Part shown: positions 34,484 to 42,029 of the stretch, piece by piece
Numbering within the stretch: position 1 is the first letter of the stretch
Layout of the letters: every line of letters begins with the position of its first letter
Assembly (NCBI RefSeq): GCF_900182655.1
Contig: NZ_FXTC01000014.1
Location: 1-64,000, forward strand
Source of the DNA: Chryseobacterium rhizoplanae
GTDB lineage: Bacteria > Bacteroidota > Bacteroidia > Flavobacteriales > Weeksellaceae
Reading direction: 5' to 3'
Length of the DNA: 64,000 nt
Translations under genes and position numbers: made by a program
Notes under the pieces: model-generated
Seen by the model: the letters and a program-made list of their open reading frames with translations, nothing else
Told to the model about the DNA's origin: nothing
Database searches by the model: none

Positions 34484-36424
34484 ATGAATTTTAAATTTCC
34501 AACCCTTATTTCCACCGTTGCAGTTCTGTTGTTTTCAGGCTCTGTATATGCGCAGGAAACCCCAAAATATGATTATGTTGAAGCATTTAAGCCATTTTTC
34601 TATCCGCAGACAGGTACATCAACGCGTTCTGCAAGCGGACAGCCGGGACATGCGTATTGGCAGAATTCAGCAGATTATCATTTGAATGTCAGCCTGAATG
34701 AAGATAAAAAAGAGATTACAGGTACGGCAGAAATTACCTATACCAACAACAGCCCGGATAAACTAGGTTTTCTTTGGCTGCAGCTGGATCAGAACCTCTT
34801 TGCAAAAGATTCCAGAGGAAACGGAGTAGTTCCGCTTTCGGGAAGCAGAAACGGAGCTCATGGTGAGGAATTTAATGGCGGTTATAAGATTAAATCAGTA
34901 AAGCTTGACGGGAAAAGAGAGGTAAAATATACCATTACCGATACAAGAATGCAGATTGATCTTCCACAGGAACTGAAAGCCAATGGAGGGGTTGCCAAAA
35001 TAGAAATCGAATATTCTTTTGTTTCTCCTGACTACGGTTCAGACAGAATGGGAATACAGGACACTAAAAACGGGAAAATATTTACCATGGCACAATGGTA
35101 CCCGAGAATGTGTGTATATGATGATGTTCTGGGATGGAATACACTTCCATACCTTGGAGCTTCAGAGTTTTATTTGGAATACGGGGATATTACAGCCAAT
35201 ATTACCGTTCCGGCGAATCATTACGTCGTAGCATCCGGGGAACTTCTGAATGAAAAGGAAGTCTACAGCAAAGAAGAAATCAACAGATGGAACCAGGCAA
35301 GAAACAGTGATAAAACAGTGATGATCCGCCCTGAGTCTGAAATCGGTAAAAATAAAACTTCCGGAACAAAAACATGGAAATTCAAAATTAAACAAACAAG
35401 AGATTTTGCGTGGGCATCTTCTGCAGGGTTTATTTTAGATGCAGCAAAAATTGATCTCCCTAGTGGAAAGAAATCTTTGGCCATCTCAGCCTATCCTGCA
35501 GAAAGTGCAGGTGAAAAAGCCTGGGGGCGATCTACAGAATATACAAAAGCAGCCATAGAACACTATTCAAAAAAATGGTATGAATATACGTATCCGGCAG
35601 CAACCAATGTAGCAGGAAATGAAGGCGGAATGGAATACCCGGGAATTGTTTTCTGTCATATGGATTCAAAAGGAGAAGATCTTTGGGGAGTTACGGATCA
35701 CGAGTTCGGACATAACTGGTTCCCAATGATCGTTGGATCTAATGAAAGACTTTTTGCATGGATGGATGAAGGATTCAATACATTCATTAACGGACTTTCA
35801 ACCGAAGCTTTCAATAAAGGAGAATATTATCGTAAACCGAATTTGGCAAGATCAGGAACTTATCTGCTGACCGACAGCCTGGAGCCTGTAATGGTAGGAC
35901 CGGATAATATGAAAGAAAGAAGCATCGGAGCGTTGGCTTATTATAAACCGGGAACAGGATTGGATGTTTTAAGAGAAACGATCCTCGGGCCTGAAAAATT
36001 TGACAAAGCATTCAGAACCTATATAGACCGTTGGGCATTCAAACATCCTACGCCTTGGGATTTCTTCCATACGATGGAGAATGTTTCCGGAGAAGAACTG
36101 AACTGGTTCTGGAGAGGATGGTTCTTTAATAAATGGAAAATTGATCAGGCCGTTAAAAATGTAAAATACATTAACGGAGATTTTAAAAACGGAGTTCAGA
36201 TCACGGTTGAAAACCTTGGCCAGCTGCCAATGCCTACCACTGTACAGCTGAAATTCAAAGACGGAACGGCGCAAACAGTGAAAATTCCTGTTGAGGTCTG
36301 GAAAAGAAATACAGAATGGACATTTAAAGTAGATTCTAACAAGGAAATTGATGAGGTGAAGTTGGATCCGAATTCAGTAGTTCCTGATATCAATCTGGAA
36401 AACAATAGCAAAAAACCTTCATAG
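34484..36424 (+). CDS. Exported M1-family metallopeptidase A
   Basis: 646 residues with a signal peptide ending SVYAQ. The zinc site is His406-Glu407-x-x-His410 (HEFGHNW) with the third ligand Glu429 (WMDEGFNTF), i.e. HExxH-x18-E as in M1 aminopeptidases. NEGGMEYPG corresponds to the GAMEN exopeptidase motif. An N-terminal beta-sandwich domain (residues 60-280) precedes it. It probably trims peptides in the periplasm or outside the cell. A second, clearly homologous gene lies at 46939-48804; both share the GSRNG/PGxxYWQNxxxY opening and the EYGDITA-type strand order. Confidence 0.92.
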   Translation: MNFKFPTLISTVAVLLFSGSVYAQETPKYDYVEAFKPFFYPQTGTSTRSASGQPGHAYWQNSADYHLNVSLNEDKKEITGTAEITYTNNSPDKLGFLWLQLDQNLFAKDSRGNGVVPLSGSRNGAHGEEFNGGYKIKSVKLDGKREVKYTITDTRMQIDLPQELKANGGVAKIEIEYSFVSPDYGSDRMGIQDTKNGKIFTMAQWYPRMCVYDDVLGWNTLPYLGASEFYLEYGDITANITVPANHYVVASGELLNEKEVYSKEEINRWNQARNSDKTVMIRPESEIGKNKTSGTKTWKFKIKQTRDFAWASSAGFILDAAKIDLPSGKKSLAISAYPAESAGEKAWGRSTEYTKAAIEHYSKKWYEYTYPAATNVAGNEGGMEYPGIVFCHMDSKGEDLWGVTDHEFGHNWFPMIVGSNERLFAWMDEGFNTFINGLSTEAFNKGEYYRKPNLARSGTYLLTDSLEPVMVGPDNMKERSIGALAYYKPGTGLDVLRETILGPEKFDKAFRTYIDRWAFKHPTPWDFFHTMENVSGEELNWFWRGWFFNKWKIDQAVKNVKYINGDFKNGVQITVENLGQLPMPTTVQLKFKDGTAQTVKIPVEVWKRNTEWTFKVDSNKEIDEVKLDPNSVVPDINLENNSKKPS

Positions 36425-36440
36425 AGATATTGGATGCATT

Positions 36441-36620
36441 TAAATTTATCGCAAAGTTTTCATTTGTATACTGTAATGTTTTTAAGAGAGCAAAGGATGG
36501 AACCAATGAAATTGATTCTTTCTAAGCGAACGCATAGCCATGCAGCTTCATCAGCAACTTGTTGCTTTCTTGGCTTGCTTAAGAATAAGAAGAATTCATT
36601 ATCATCTTTGCGTTTATGAC
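36441..36620. repeat. Repeat element with CGCAAAG/CTTTGCG ends
   Basis: CGCAAAG (36450-36456) near the left end and CTTTGCG (36606-36612) near the right end are inverted partners, within wider similar ends (ATTTATCGCAAAG and, reversed, CATAAACGCAAAG). From memory, sequences of this type (with GCGAACGCAT and TTCTTGGCTTGC in the middle) recur in Chryseobacterium intergenic regions. Confidence 0.5.
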
Positions 36621-36650
36621 AGATAAACAGCAGCAAAATATACCTGTTAT

Positions 36651-36688
36651 AAAAGCCTGAGCTTACAACTGTAAGTTCAGGCTTTTTG
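36651..36688 (+). terminator. Rho-independent terminator
   Basis: AAAAGCCTGAGCTTACA pairs with TGTAAGTTCAGGCTTTT (one G-U) across a 2-base loop and is followed by T residues. It closes the M1 peptidase unit and insulates the next operon. Confidence 0.85.
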
Positions 36689-36752
36689 TTTTAGGGTGTT
36701 TTTCCGGGGTAAGTAAAGGGATTTGCCTACAATCTTTTGAGCATCGGTGATC

Positions 36753-36760
36753 TACTTTTG
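36753..36760 (+). promoter_or_regulatory. Promoter -7 element of the DUF2589-subtilase operon
   Basis: TACTTTTG is an exact TAnnTTTG. A TTTG lies 27 bases upstream (36722) and another 13 bases upstream (36736), neither at the ideal 19-base spacing. The ATG at 36791 is 30 bases downstream, so the longer frame starting at TTG 36737 is excluded. Confidence 0.6.
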
Positions 36761-36790
36761 TCTCACCATATTAATCAAAAACAAAAGAAC

Positions 36791-37678
36791 ATGGAAACAT
36801 TAAAATCGGTGCTTGAAGCAAGCCACGCAAAAAAAACAAAAAATGAGTTAATCGACCTTTTATCAGGAGTTGAAAAAGTACTTACTCCTGCAGTCTATGA
36901 AAAGGTATCAGGAATTGAGACTTCAGAATTGAGTGCATTGACGAACAAAGAATTATTGGGTATTGTAGAAGACTTCAAAAAGAACTATGATGCAAAGTGG
37001 GAAAAATCTTTTTCCGGAGCTTCTTCAGAAATCATGAAACTGATTGCCGGCAAAATCGCTGCCGATGAAGAAATCTTCAAAACGTCAGATGCTGCCAGTG
37101 CAGATTTCGCTGCAGAATTGGGAAGTATTGACTTTGCTACTATTATTGGCGGACCTTTGGATGCCTGTGTAAAAGCACAGTCTAATGCCTCTATTGCCAC
37201 CGTTAATTTCATCAATGAAGTTGGGTTTGAACTTACAGACCCTGCCAATGCTGCCAGTCCTAAAAAGCTGAGAATGGCAGAATTCAAATACAAAAAAAAC
37301 ATTCCGAATCCGGATTTTAAAGAAGATGAGCCAGTAAGTGCTACCAACCCTAAAACGGTTCCGAATGATGTAGAAATTTCAGTGCCTTTTATTGCGCTGC
37401 TGAATGTTCCAAGCTTTAGAATTGAAACTTGTGAAGTAGACTTCAATGTTAAACTTAATTCTACTTACACGAAGGACGTAAGTGATGAATTTGGAATCAA
37501 CGCAGGAGTTTCCGGAGGATGGGGACCTGTAAAATTCAAAGTGGATGTATCGTATAAAAGAACTTCCAGCACAGGAATCAAAGTGGAAAAAGAATATTCT
37601 TTGGGCGTAAAAGTACGTGCAACCAATGATGAAATGCCTGCCGGACTTGAAAAGGTACTTGGACTTCTTTCACAATAA
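36791..37678 (+). CDS. DUF2589 domain protein
   Basis: 295 residues from the ATG at 36791; an upstream TTG (36737) precedes the promoter -7 element. No signal peptide or membrane helix is visible, so the protein is cytoplasmic. The N-terminal about 105 residues are helical and not assigned (ELIDLLSGVEKVLTPAVYEK...). From about 108 a DUF2589 domain follows: FATIIGGPLDACVKAQSNASIATVNFI, VPFIALLNVPSFRIETCEVDF and the terminal EYSLGVKVRATNDEMPAGLEKVL. The function of DUF2589 is unknown to me. It is the first gene of a five-gene operon ending in a subtilase and a probable protease inhibitor, and may be substrate or effector of that protease. Confident family call, open function. Confidence 0.85.
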   Translation: METLKSVLEASHAKKTKNELIDLLSGVEKVLTPAVYEKVSGIETSELSALTNKELLGIVEDFKKNYDAKWEKSFSGASSEIMKLIAGKIAADEEIFKTSDAASADFAAELGSIDFATIIGGPLDACVKAQSNASIATVNFINEVGFELTDPANAASPKKLRMAEFKYKKNIPNPDFKEDEPVSATNPKTVPNDVEISVPFIALLNVPSFRIETCEVDFNVKLNSTYTKDVSDEFGINAGVSGGWGPVKFKVDVSYKRTSSTGIKVEKEYSLGVKVRATNDEMPAGLEKVLGLLSQ

Positions 37679-37693
37679 TTTATTTTACGAAAA

Positions 37694-38392
37694 ATGATAA
37701 AATTATCAGACTACCTGGATTATCTCAACAACGAGATAATTCAGGCTCGTAAAAAAGCAGACGAAAATGCAGTTCTTATTGCAAAAGAATATGCCCGTCA
37801 TGAATACCTTAAATATTTTAAGGTTCCGAGATATGCGCTGCCCAGTGTAAAGATGGATATTCCGATCAAGATTACAGATATAGATTCTGCTCCTAAATAT
37901 AATTTTAAACTGAATCAGGATCAGTTTGTTACTGAAATAAATGAGAGAATCCTTCTGGTGAACAAAGAGAAAAGGATGAATATCCCTGAAATTACGAAGA
38001 GACAGCTCCAGACCGAAGAGTTTAAAACACTGTTCAGTAAACTGGAAAAAAATGATCAGAAATTTGGAAAACTTCCTGCCAATGAAGTGCTGAAACTGGA
38101 TCTTAGAAATAAAATAAAAATTCTTAATTCCGGGATATTCAGACCTCAGGATGGGACTACAGAAGAAGAAACCGATGAGCTGAAAGAAATCTTTTCAAAG
38201 GTTTTACTGAATAAATACACTCTGGTGAATGCAAAGCTGAACAACATTTACATAGATCCCAATACCAGCGCTGCGGAAGATAAAGACAAGCTGTTCATCA
38301 ACCTTCACGTAGAAATGGAGGAAGAAGGAATCAGGATTGTCTCCTATAAAGATAAAGATGGTAATGAAATAGAACAGATAACTTTTGAGTAA
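37694..38392 (+). CDS. Unrecognised cytoplasmic protein of the DUF2589-subtilase operon
   Basis: 232 residues, 15 bases after the DUF2589 gene and overlapping the next gene by one base. A helical N-terminus (LSDYLDYLNNEIIQARKKADENAVLIAKEYARHEYLKYF) leads to a proline-marked strand KVPRYALPSVKMDIPIKI, resembling the strand-rich start of DUF2589-like modules. The middle is charged and helical. It ends in a beta segment (LFINLHVEMEEEGIRIVSYKDKDGNEIEQITFE). No signal peptide or transmembrane helix. I do not recognise a named family; a structural partner of the DUF2589 protein is a guess from position and from the shared VP-strand pattern. Confidence 0.75.
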   Translation: MIKLSDYLDYLNNEIIQARKKADENAVLIAKEYARHEYLKYFKVPRYALPSVKMDIPIKITDIDSAPKYNFKLNQDQFVTEINERILLVNKEKRMNIPEITKRQLQTEEFKTLFSKLEKNDQKFGKLPANEVLKLDLRNKIKILNSGIFRPQDGTTEEETDELKEIFSKVLLNKYTLVNAKLNNIYIDPNTSAAEDKDKLFINLHVEMEEEGIRIVSYKDKDGNEIEQITFE

Positions 38393-38970
38393 TGCAAGAA
38401 CTTATTCACTTTACAGTACAGAAAATTAAAGAACTTCTGGAACATTTCAATGATGTTCAGGCTCTTTATCTGTCAAAATCATTTGACTTTGATGCCCGAC
38501 TGGATGTATTTCTCAACGAAGTCCTGGAATATTTCCGTACCAAAGGAAACACCAGCCACGAATCTGAAGTGTTGAAGATTATGAATATGATTTCCACGGT
38601 GAAAAGAGGTTTTAATCCTATTAAAATGGAGAAAATAATGACAGGAAGACGGGAACTCCTCGGAGGATTTTCATTCAATGGAATGGAAAGCATGTATGGT
38701 ATTCTAATGGAAATCTACGCAAAGGAAAATAAAAAACTTGACGATGCAGAAGAACTTATTTCAGGAATCATTGTGTCATTATACCAAAATGGAATTTTAG
38801 ATGATGAAAAGCTGAAAGACATGAATTCTATTCCTAAAATTGAACGCTTCTGGACTTCACTGGTTGAGCAGAATACGGCCATATCCGGGATTAATAAAAA
38901 ACTGAGACTGACCATTATCCCGGAAGATATTTACATCATTCTTGAAAAAGTATTTCTGAAATTAATTTAA
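38392..38970 (+). CDS. Unrecognised helical protein of the DUF2589-subtilase operon
   Basis: 192 residues; its ATG shares the final A of the preceding stop (TAATG), so translation is coupled. Predicted all-helical and soluble, with KIKELLEHFNDVQALYLSKSFDFDARLDVFLNEVLEYFRTKG at the start, a basic stretch (STVKRGFNPIKMEKIMTGRRELLGGFSF) and a C-terminal LRLTIIPEDIYIILEKVF. No catalytic motif is apparent. I do not recognise the family. It may be an adaptor between the DUF2589-like proteins and the protease; that is inferred only from operon position. Confidence 0.75.
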   Translation: MQELIHFTVQKIKELLEHFNDVQALYLSKSFDFDARLDVFLNEVLEYFRTKGNTSHESEVLKIMNMISTVKRGFNPIKMEKIMTGRRELLGGFSFNGMESMYGILMEIYAKENKKLDDAEELISGIIVSLYQNGILDDEKLKDMNSIPKIERFWTSLVEQNTAISGINKKLRLTIIPEDIYIILEKVFLKLI

Positions 38971-38982
38971 AAAAAGAGCATT

Positions 38983-40245
38983 ATGGACACCGGAAGATAT
39001 ATCGTTTTGCTGAAAGATCAGCAGAAGACTGCACTCAAAAAAATAGAGAAAGAGCTGGAAGTGAGTATTACTTCTTCGGAACTTCTTTCCAAAGAAAACC
39101 GTTCCTATGAAATTATTGATCAGGATAACGGAGTGCTTTACAAAAACCTGGGCATTCTTGTCGTGGACCATATGGATGAAGATCAGTTGAAAAGCGCTGT
39201 GAAAAATGAATCGAATTCTATCGTTTATTACGAAAAAGAACGGGAATTTTTCCCTGCAGATGAACTGCAGTTGATTAATGAGCTTAAAAAACAGTCTGCC
39301 GGGCTCACAGAAAAAATTTCAGAACTCGAAAAATACATAACCAGCAAACCTTTGCCTCAAAAATCATTCGTTGAAATGGAATGGGGACTACAAGCGATTG
39401 GGCTGGAAAACACTCGTTATACAGGAAAAGGTATTGATGTCTGCATTCTGGATACAGGACTTGAAACTTCCCATCCCGATTTTTCTTCTGAAGAAATGGA
39501 AGGGAAATCTTTCATTGATGGTGAAGACTGGAACAGGGATCCCAACGGGCATGGTACACACTGCGCAGGAGTTGCTGCAGGAAATACGAGATCTGATACC
39601 GGAAGACGTTACGGAATTGCCAGAGACTGCAATCTGAAAATTGCAAAAGTGCTCGCTGATAACGGGAGAGGAACTACCAGCAGCGTGATTGATGCTATAG
39701 ACTGGGCGATTACGAAGAAATTCAGAATATTATCACTGTCCTTAGCATCTCCGGTGAAGCTTGATGATCAGCCTTCCATACTTTTTGAAACTATTGGAGA
39801 AAGAGCACTGGAAAATAACTGTCTTATTATAGCGGCCGCAGGAAATGACAGCAACAGGCCACAGATTCCGCAGCCTGTTTCAATGCCTGCCAATTCAAAA
39901 TCTATTATGGCGGTAGGAGCTATTGACGGCCAGATGAAGATTGCCCGGTTTTCAAATGCTGGAATCAATCCTTCTACAGGGGGAAATATCAATGTCTGTG
40001 CTCCCGGAGTAGATATTGTAAGTGCCTATCCTAAAAACGCAAAGAACAAAAAGAACTTTTACTATACAATGAGCGGTACCAGTATGGCTGCACCACATGT
40101 TTCCGGACTTGCAGCTTTATATATGGAACAGTTTCCTGATAAATCAGCAAAAGAAATCTGGGAACTTATTGAAAACAAGGCAAGACCTATTGAAGGCATA
40201 AAATACAGAGATATTGGAAACGGATTAATACAGGTATACCTATGA
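38983..40245 (+). CDS. Intracellular subtilase (S8) with N-terminal prodomain
   Basis: 420 residues, 12 bases after the previous gene. Residues 3 to about 90 form an I9-like prodomain (RYIVLLKDQQ...GILVVDHMDEDQLKSAVK...SIVYYEKE). A linker helix (about 95-125) follows. The S8 catalytic domain has Asp157 (ILDTGLETSHPDF), His190 (NGHGTHCAG), oxyanion Asn288 (AAAGNDSN) and Ser367 (SGTSMAAPH). All catalytic residues are intact. There is no signal peptide, so it acts in the cytoplasm unless exported by another route, which is unusual for a prodomain-bearing subtilase. It overlaps the next gene by four bases (ATGA). Confidence 0.93.
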   Translation: MDTGRYIVLLKDQQKTALKKIEKELEVSITSSELLSKENRSYEIIDQDNGVLYKNLGILVVDHMDEDQLKSAVKNESNSIVYYEKEREFFPADELQLINELKKQSAGLTEKISELEKYITSKPLPQKSFVEMEWGLQAIGLENTRYTGKGIDVCILDTGLETSHPDFSSEEMEGKSFIDGEDWNRDPNGHGTHCAGVAAGNTRSDTGRRYGIARDCNLKIAKVLADNGRGTTSSVIDAIDWAITKKFRILSLSLASPVKLDDQPSILFETIGERALENNCLIIAAAGNDSNRPQIPQPVSMPANSKSIMAVGAIDGQMKIARFSNAGINPSTGGNINVCAPGVDIVSAYPKNAKNKKNFYYTMSGTSMAAPHVSGLAALYMEQFPDKSAKEIWELIENKARPIEGIKYRDIGNGLIQVYL

Positions 40246-40445
40246 TCACTTATCTCGCCGTTTTAAAGAAAGATATAAATTTAAAAAAGCTTGAAGCTCT
40301 TCTTAAAAATAAAAAGATCAGGCTGGCTGCTCACTATACAACCATTGGGGTGGTAAAACTTGAAAGCAGTATACCTGTTTCAGAAACTGATTTTAAGGAG
40401 TATTTTATATCTATAGAAGAAGAAAAAGATAATTTAACAATATAA
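40242..40445 (+). CDS. Small protein resembling a free-standing I9 propeptide/inhibitor
   Basis: 67 residues, start overlapping the subtilase stop by four bases, so the two are translated together. The predicted pattern is beta (YLAVL), helix (INLKKLEALLKN), beta (TIGVVKLES), helix (TDFKEYF), beta (FISIEEEKDNLTI), which is the ferredoxin-like layout of subtilisin propeptides (inhibitor I9). It parallels the subtilase prodomain: YIVLLKD / YLAVLKK, LGILVV / IGVVKL, and SIVYYEKE / ISIEEEKD. It has no signal peptide. I infer a separate inhibitor or chaperone of the subtilase. Identity is low, so this rests on pattern and position. Confidence 0.6.
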   Translation: MITYLAVLKKDINLKKLEALLKNKKIRLAAHYTTIGVVKLESSIPVSETDFKEYFISIEEEKDNLTI

Positions 40446-40481
40446 TCATATCAATAAAGCTTTTCTGTCACAGAGAAGTTT

Positions 40482-40489
40482 TATTTTTG
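40482..40489 (+). promoter_or_regulatory. Promoter -7 element TATTTTTG
   Basis: An exact TAnnTTTG 22 bases before the ATG of the EEP-family gene, indicating that this gene is transcribed separately from the subtilase operon. The -33 element (TTTTC near 40461) is weak. Confidence 0.55.
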
Positions 40490-40511
40490 TCTCTTACTGA
40501 TAAAATAACAT

Positions 40512-41339
40512 ATGAATTTAAGATTTTCAATGGTGTTCCTGATGTTTTTTGCATTAGGATTTTCACAGGACCTTACCGTAATGAGTTTCAATATCAGACT
40601 GAATGTTGAATCCGATAAAGACAATGCATGGCCGAAGAGAAAACAGGATGTTGCAGATTTATTAACCTATTATCATCCAGATTATTTCGGAGTACAGGAA
40701 GCGCTTCCGGGACAGATGAAAGATATTAAAACAGGATTAAAAAACTATGATTACATAGGAGTAGGAAGAGACGATGGTAAAGAAAAAGGAGAATTTTCAG
40801 CTATTTTTTATGATACCAACAAGCTTGAAGTAATAAAATCAGGAACATTCTGGTTGTCCGAAACTCCGGAAAAACCCTCAAAAGGCTGGGATGCTGCTCT
40901 GAACAGAATCTGTACTTATGCTATATTTAAAGATAAAAAATCAAAAAAAGAATTCCTTGCGATGAATCTTCATTTCGATCATGTAGGAAATGTAGCCAGA
41001 GTAAAATCTTCCGAACTGATCCTGAAAAAGATCAAAGAACTGAATCCAAAGAACCTTCCGGTAACTCTGAGCGGCGATTTTAACCTCACAGATGATTCAG
41101 AACCGATTAAAATTCTTTCCCAGAATATGAAAGACACTTTTTATCATTCCGAAACCAAGCATTACGGGCCGGTAGGAACTTTCACAGGCTTCAATGTCAA
41201 TGAAGTTCCGAAAGACAGAATTGATTATATTTTTACACAAGGCTTTAAAATAAGATCTCACAGACATATCAATGACAGAAGAGAAAATCTGTTGTATCCA
41301 TCGGACCATTTTCCGGTGATTGTGAATTTGTCTCTATAA
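40512..41339 (+). CDS. Exported endonuclease/exonuclease/phosphatase-family protein
   Basis: 275 residues with a signal peptide (cleavage after GFSQ). EEP motifs in order: MSFNIRL, VQEALPGQM (catalytic Glu), NRICTYAIF, LHFDHVGNVAR, SGDFNLTDD (Asp/Asn) and the terminal SDHFPVIV (Asp-His pair). The fold hydrolyses phosphodiesters with Mg2+; substrates in this family range from nucleic acids to lipids and inositol phosphates. The closest named group by motif is the secreted Bacteroidota phosphatase type; I cannot fix the substrate. Confidence 0.88.
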   Translation: MNLRFSMVFLMFFALGFSQDLTVMSFNIRLNVESDKDNAWPKRKQDVADLLTYYHPDYFGVQEALPGQMKDIKTGLKNYDYIGVGRDDGKEKGEFSAIFYDTNKLEVIKSGTFWLSETPEKPSKGWDAALNRICTYAIFKDKKSKKEFLAMNLHFDHVGNVARVKSSELILKKIKELNPKNLPVTLSGDFNLTDDSEPIKILSQNMKDTFYHSETKHYGPVGTFTGFNVNEVPKDRIDYIFTQGFKIRSHRHINDRRENLLYPSDHFPVIVNLSL

Positions 41340-41342
41340 AAA

Positions 41343-42029
41343 TCAGTGGGTTGGAAAATCGACTTCAAATCCAATTCCTCTCAGGGATTGGATTTTTATT
41401 TGGGGATCGCTGTTGAAATACTTGCGGAGTCTGCTGATGAACACATCAAGGCTTCTTCCGGTAAAATAATCATTCGTTTCCCAAAGATTATCCAGAATAT
41501 TATCTCTGGTGATGATCGTCCTGTTATGCTTCAGAAGATATAATAAAAGCTCCTGTTCCCGTATGGTAAGCCGGTTGTTTCCGTTAGGATGCGATAATAG
41601 AAGTTTGGTGGTATCCAATGAAAATTCCCCGATTTTTATCTGGCTTTCCGTAGCGACAGGAAACGTTCTTTTCAGAATGTTTTTAATTCGTAACACGAGT
41701 TCTTCAGGGTCGCATGGTTTGGCAATATAATCATCGGCGCCTATTTTCAACCCGGTCAGTCGGTCTATTTTTTGATTTTTAGCCGTTAAAAACAGTAACG
41801 GGAAATTACTTTTTTCCTTTAAAATCATTTGAGCCAGAGAAAAACCGTCGAGATTGGGCATCATCACATCAAGAATACCCATTTGAAAAGGAAAATCAGA
41901 TTGAAGTAACGGGACTACATCTTCCGGATTCTGAAACCAGCTGACTTCAAAATCTTCCAATTCAAGATACTGCTTCAGAATCATTCCGAAATCCGGATCG
42001 TCTTCTGCCAGAAGGATTTTAGTTTTCAT
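41343..42029 (-). CDS. OmpR-family response regulator 2
   Basis: 228 residues. Acidic pair Asp10/Asp11, phosphoacceptor Asp54 (GILDVMMPNLDG), FLTAK and AKPCDP motifs, then a winged helix ending TGRSLDVFISRLRKYF...IQSLRGIGFEVDF. The DNA-binding domain is very similar to that of regulator 1. It overlaps the kinase gene by 11 bases. ATTAACC boxes upstream of the two following genes on the other side of the kinase (43390-43418, 44359-44387) are its likely targets. Confidence 0.94.
   Translation of the reverse strand: MKTKILLAEDDPDFGMILKQYLELEDFEVSWFQNPEDVVPLLQSDFPFQMGILDVMMPNLDGFSLAQMILKEKSNFPLLFLTAKNQKIDRLTGLKIGADDYIAKPCDPEELVLRIKNILKRTFPVATESQIKIGEFSLDTTKLLLSHPNGNNRLTIREQELLLYLLKHNRTIITRDNILDNLWETNDYFTGRSLDVFISRLRKYFNSDPQIKIQSLRGIGFEVDFPTH

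Larger units (their letters stand above)
36425..36736. other. Gene-free stretch with a repeat element and a terminator
   Basis: No convincing gene. It holds the TIR-bearing element at 36441-36620 and a terminator at 36651-36688. A 61-codon frame (36434-36619) coincides almost exactly with the repeat element, has no family resemblance I recognise and is not called. Confidence 0.65.

Noticed and set aside
36434..36619. 61-codon open frame after the first M1 peptidase
   Set aside because: It coincides with a TIR-bearing intergenic repeat, has no recognisable family or promoter, and the codons are those of the repeat.
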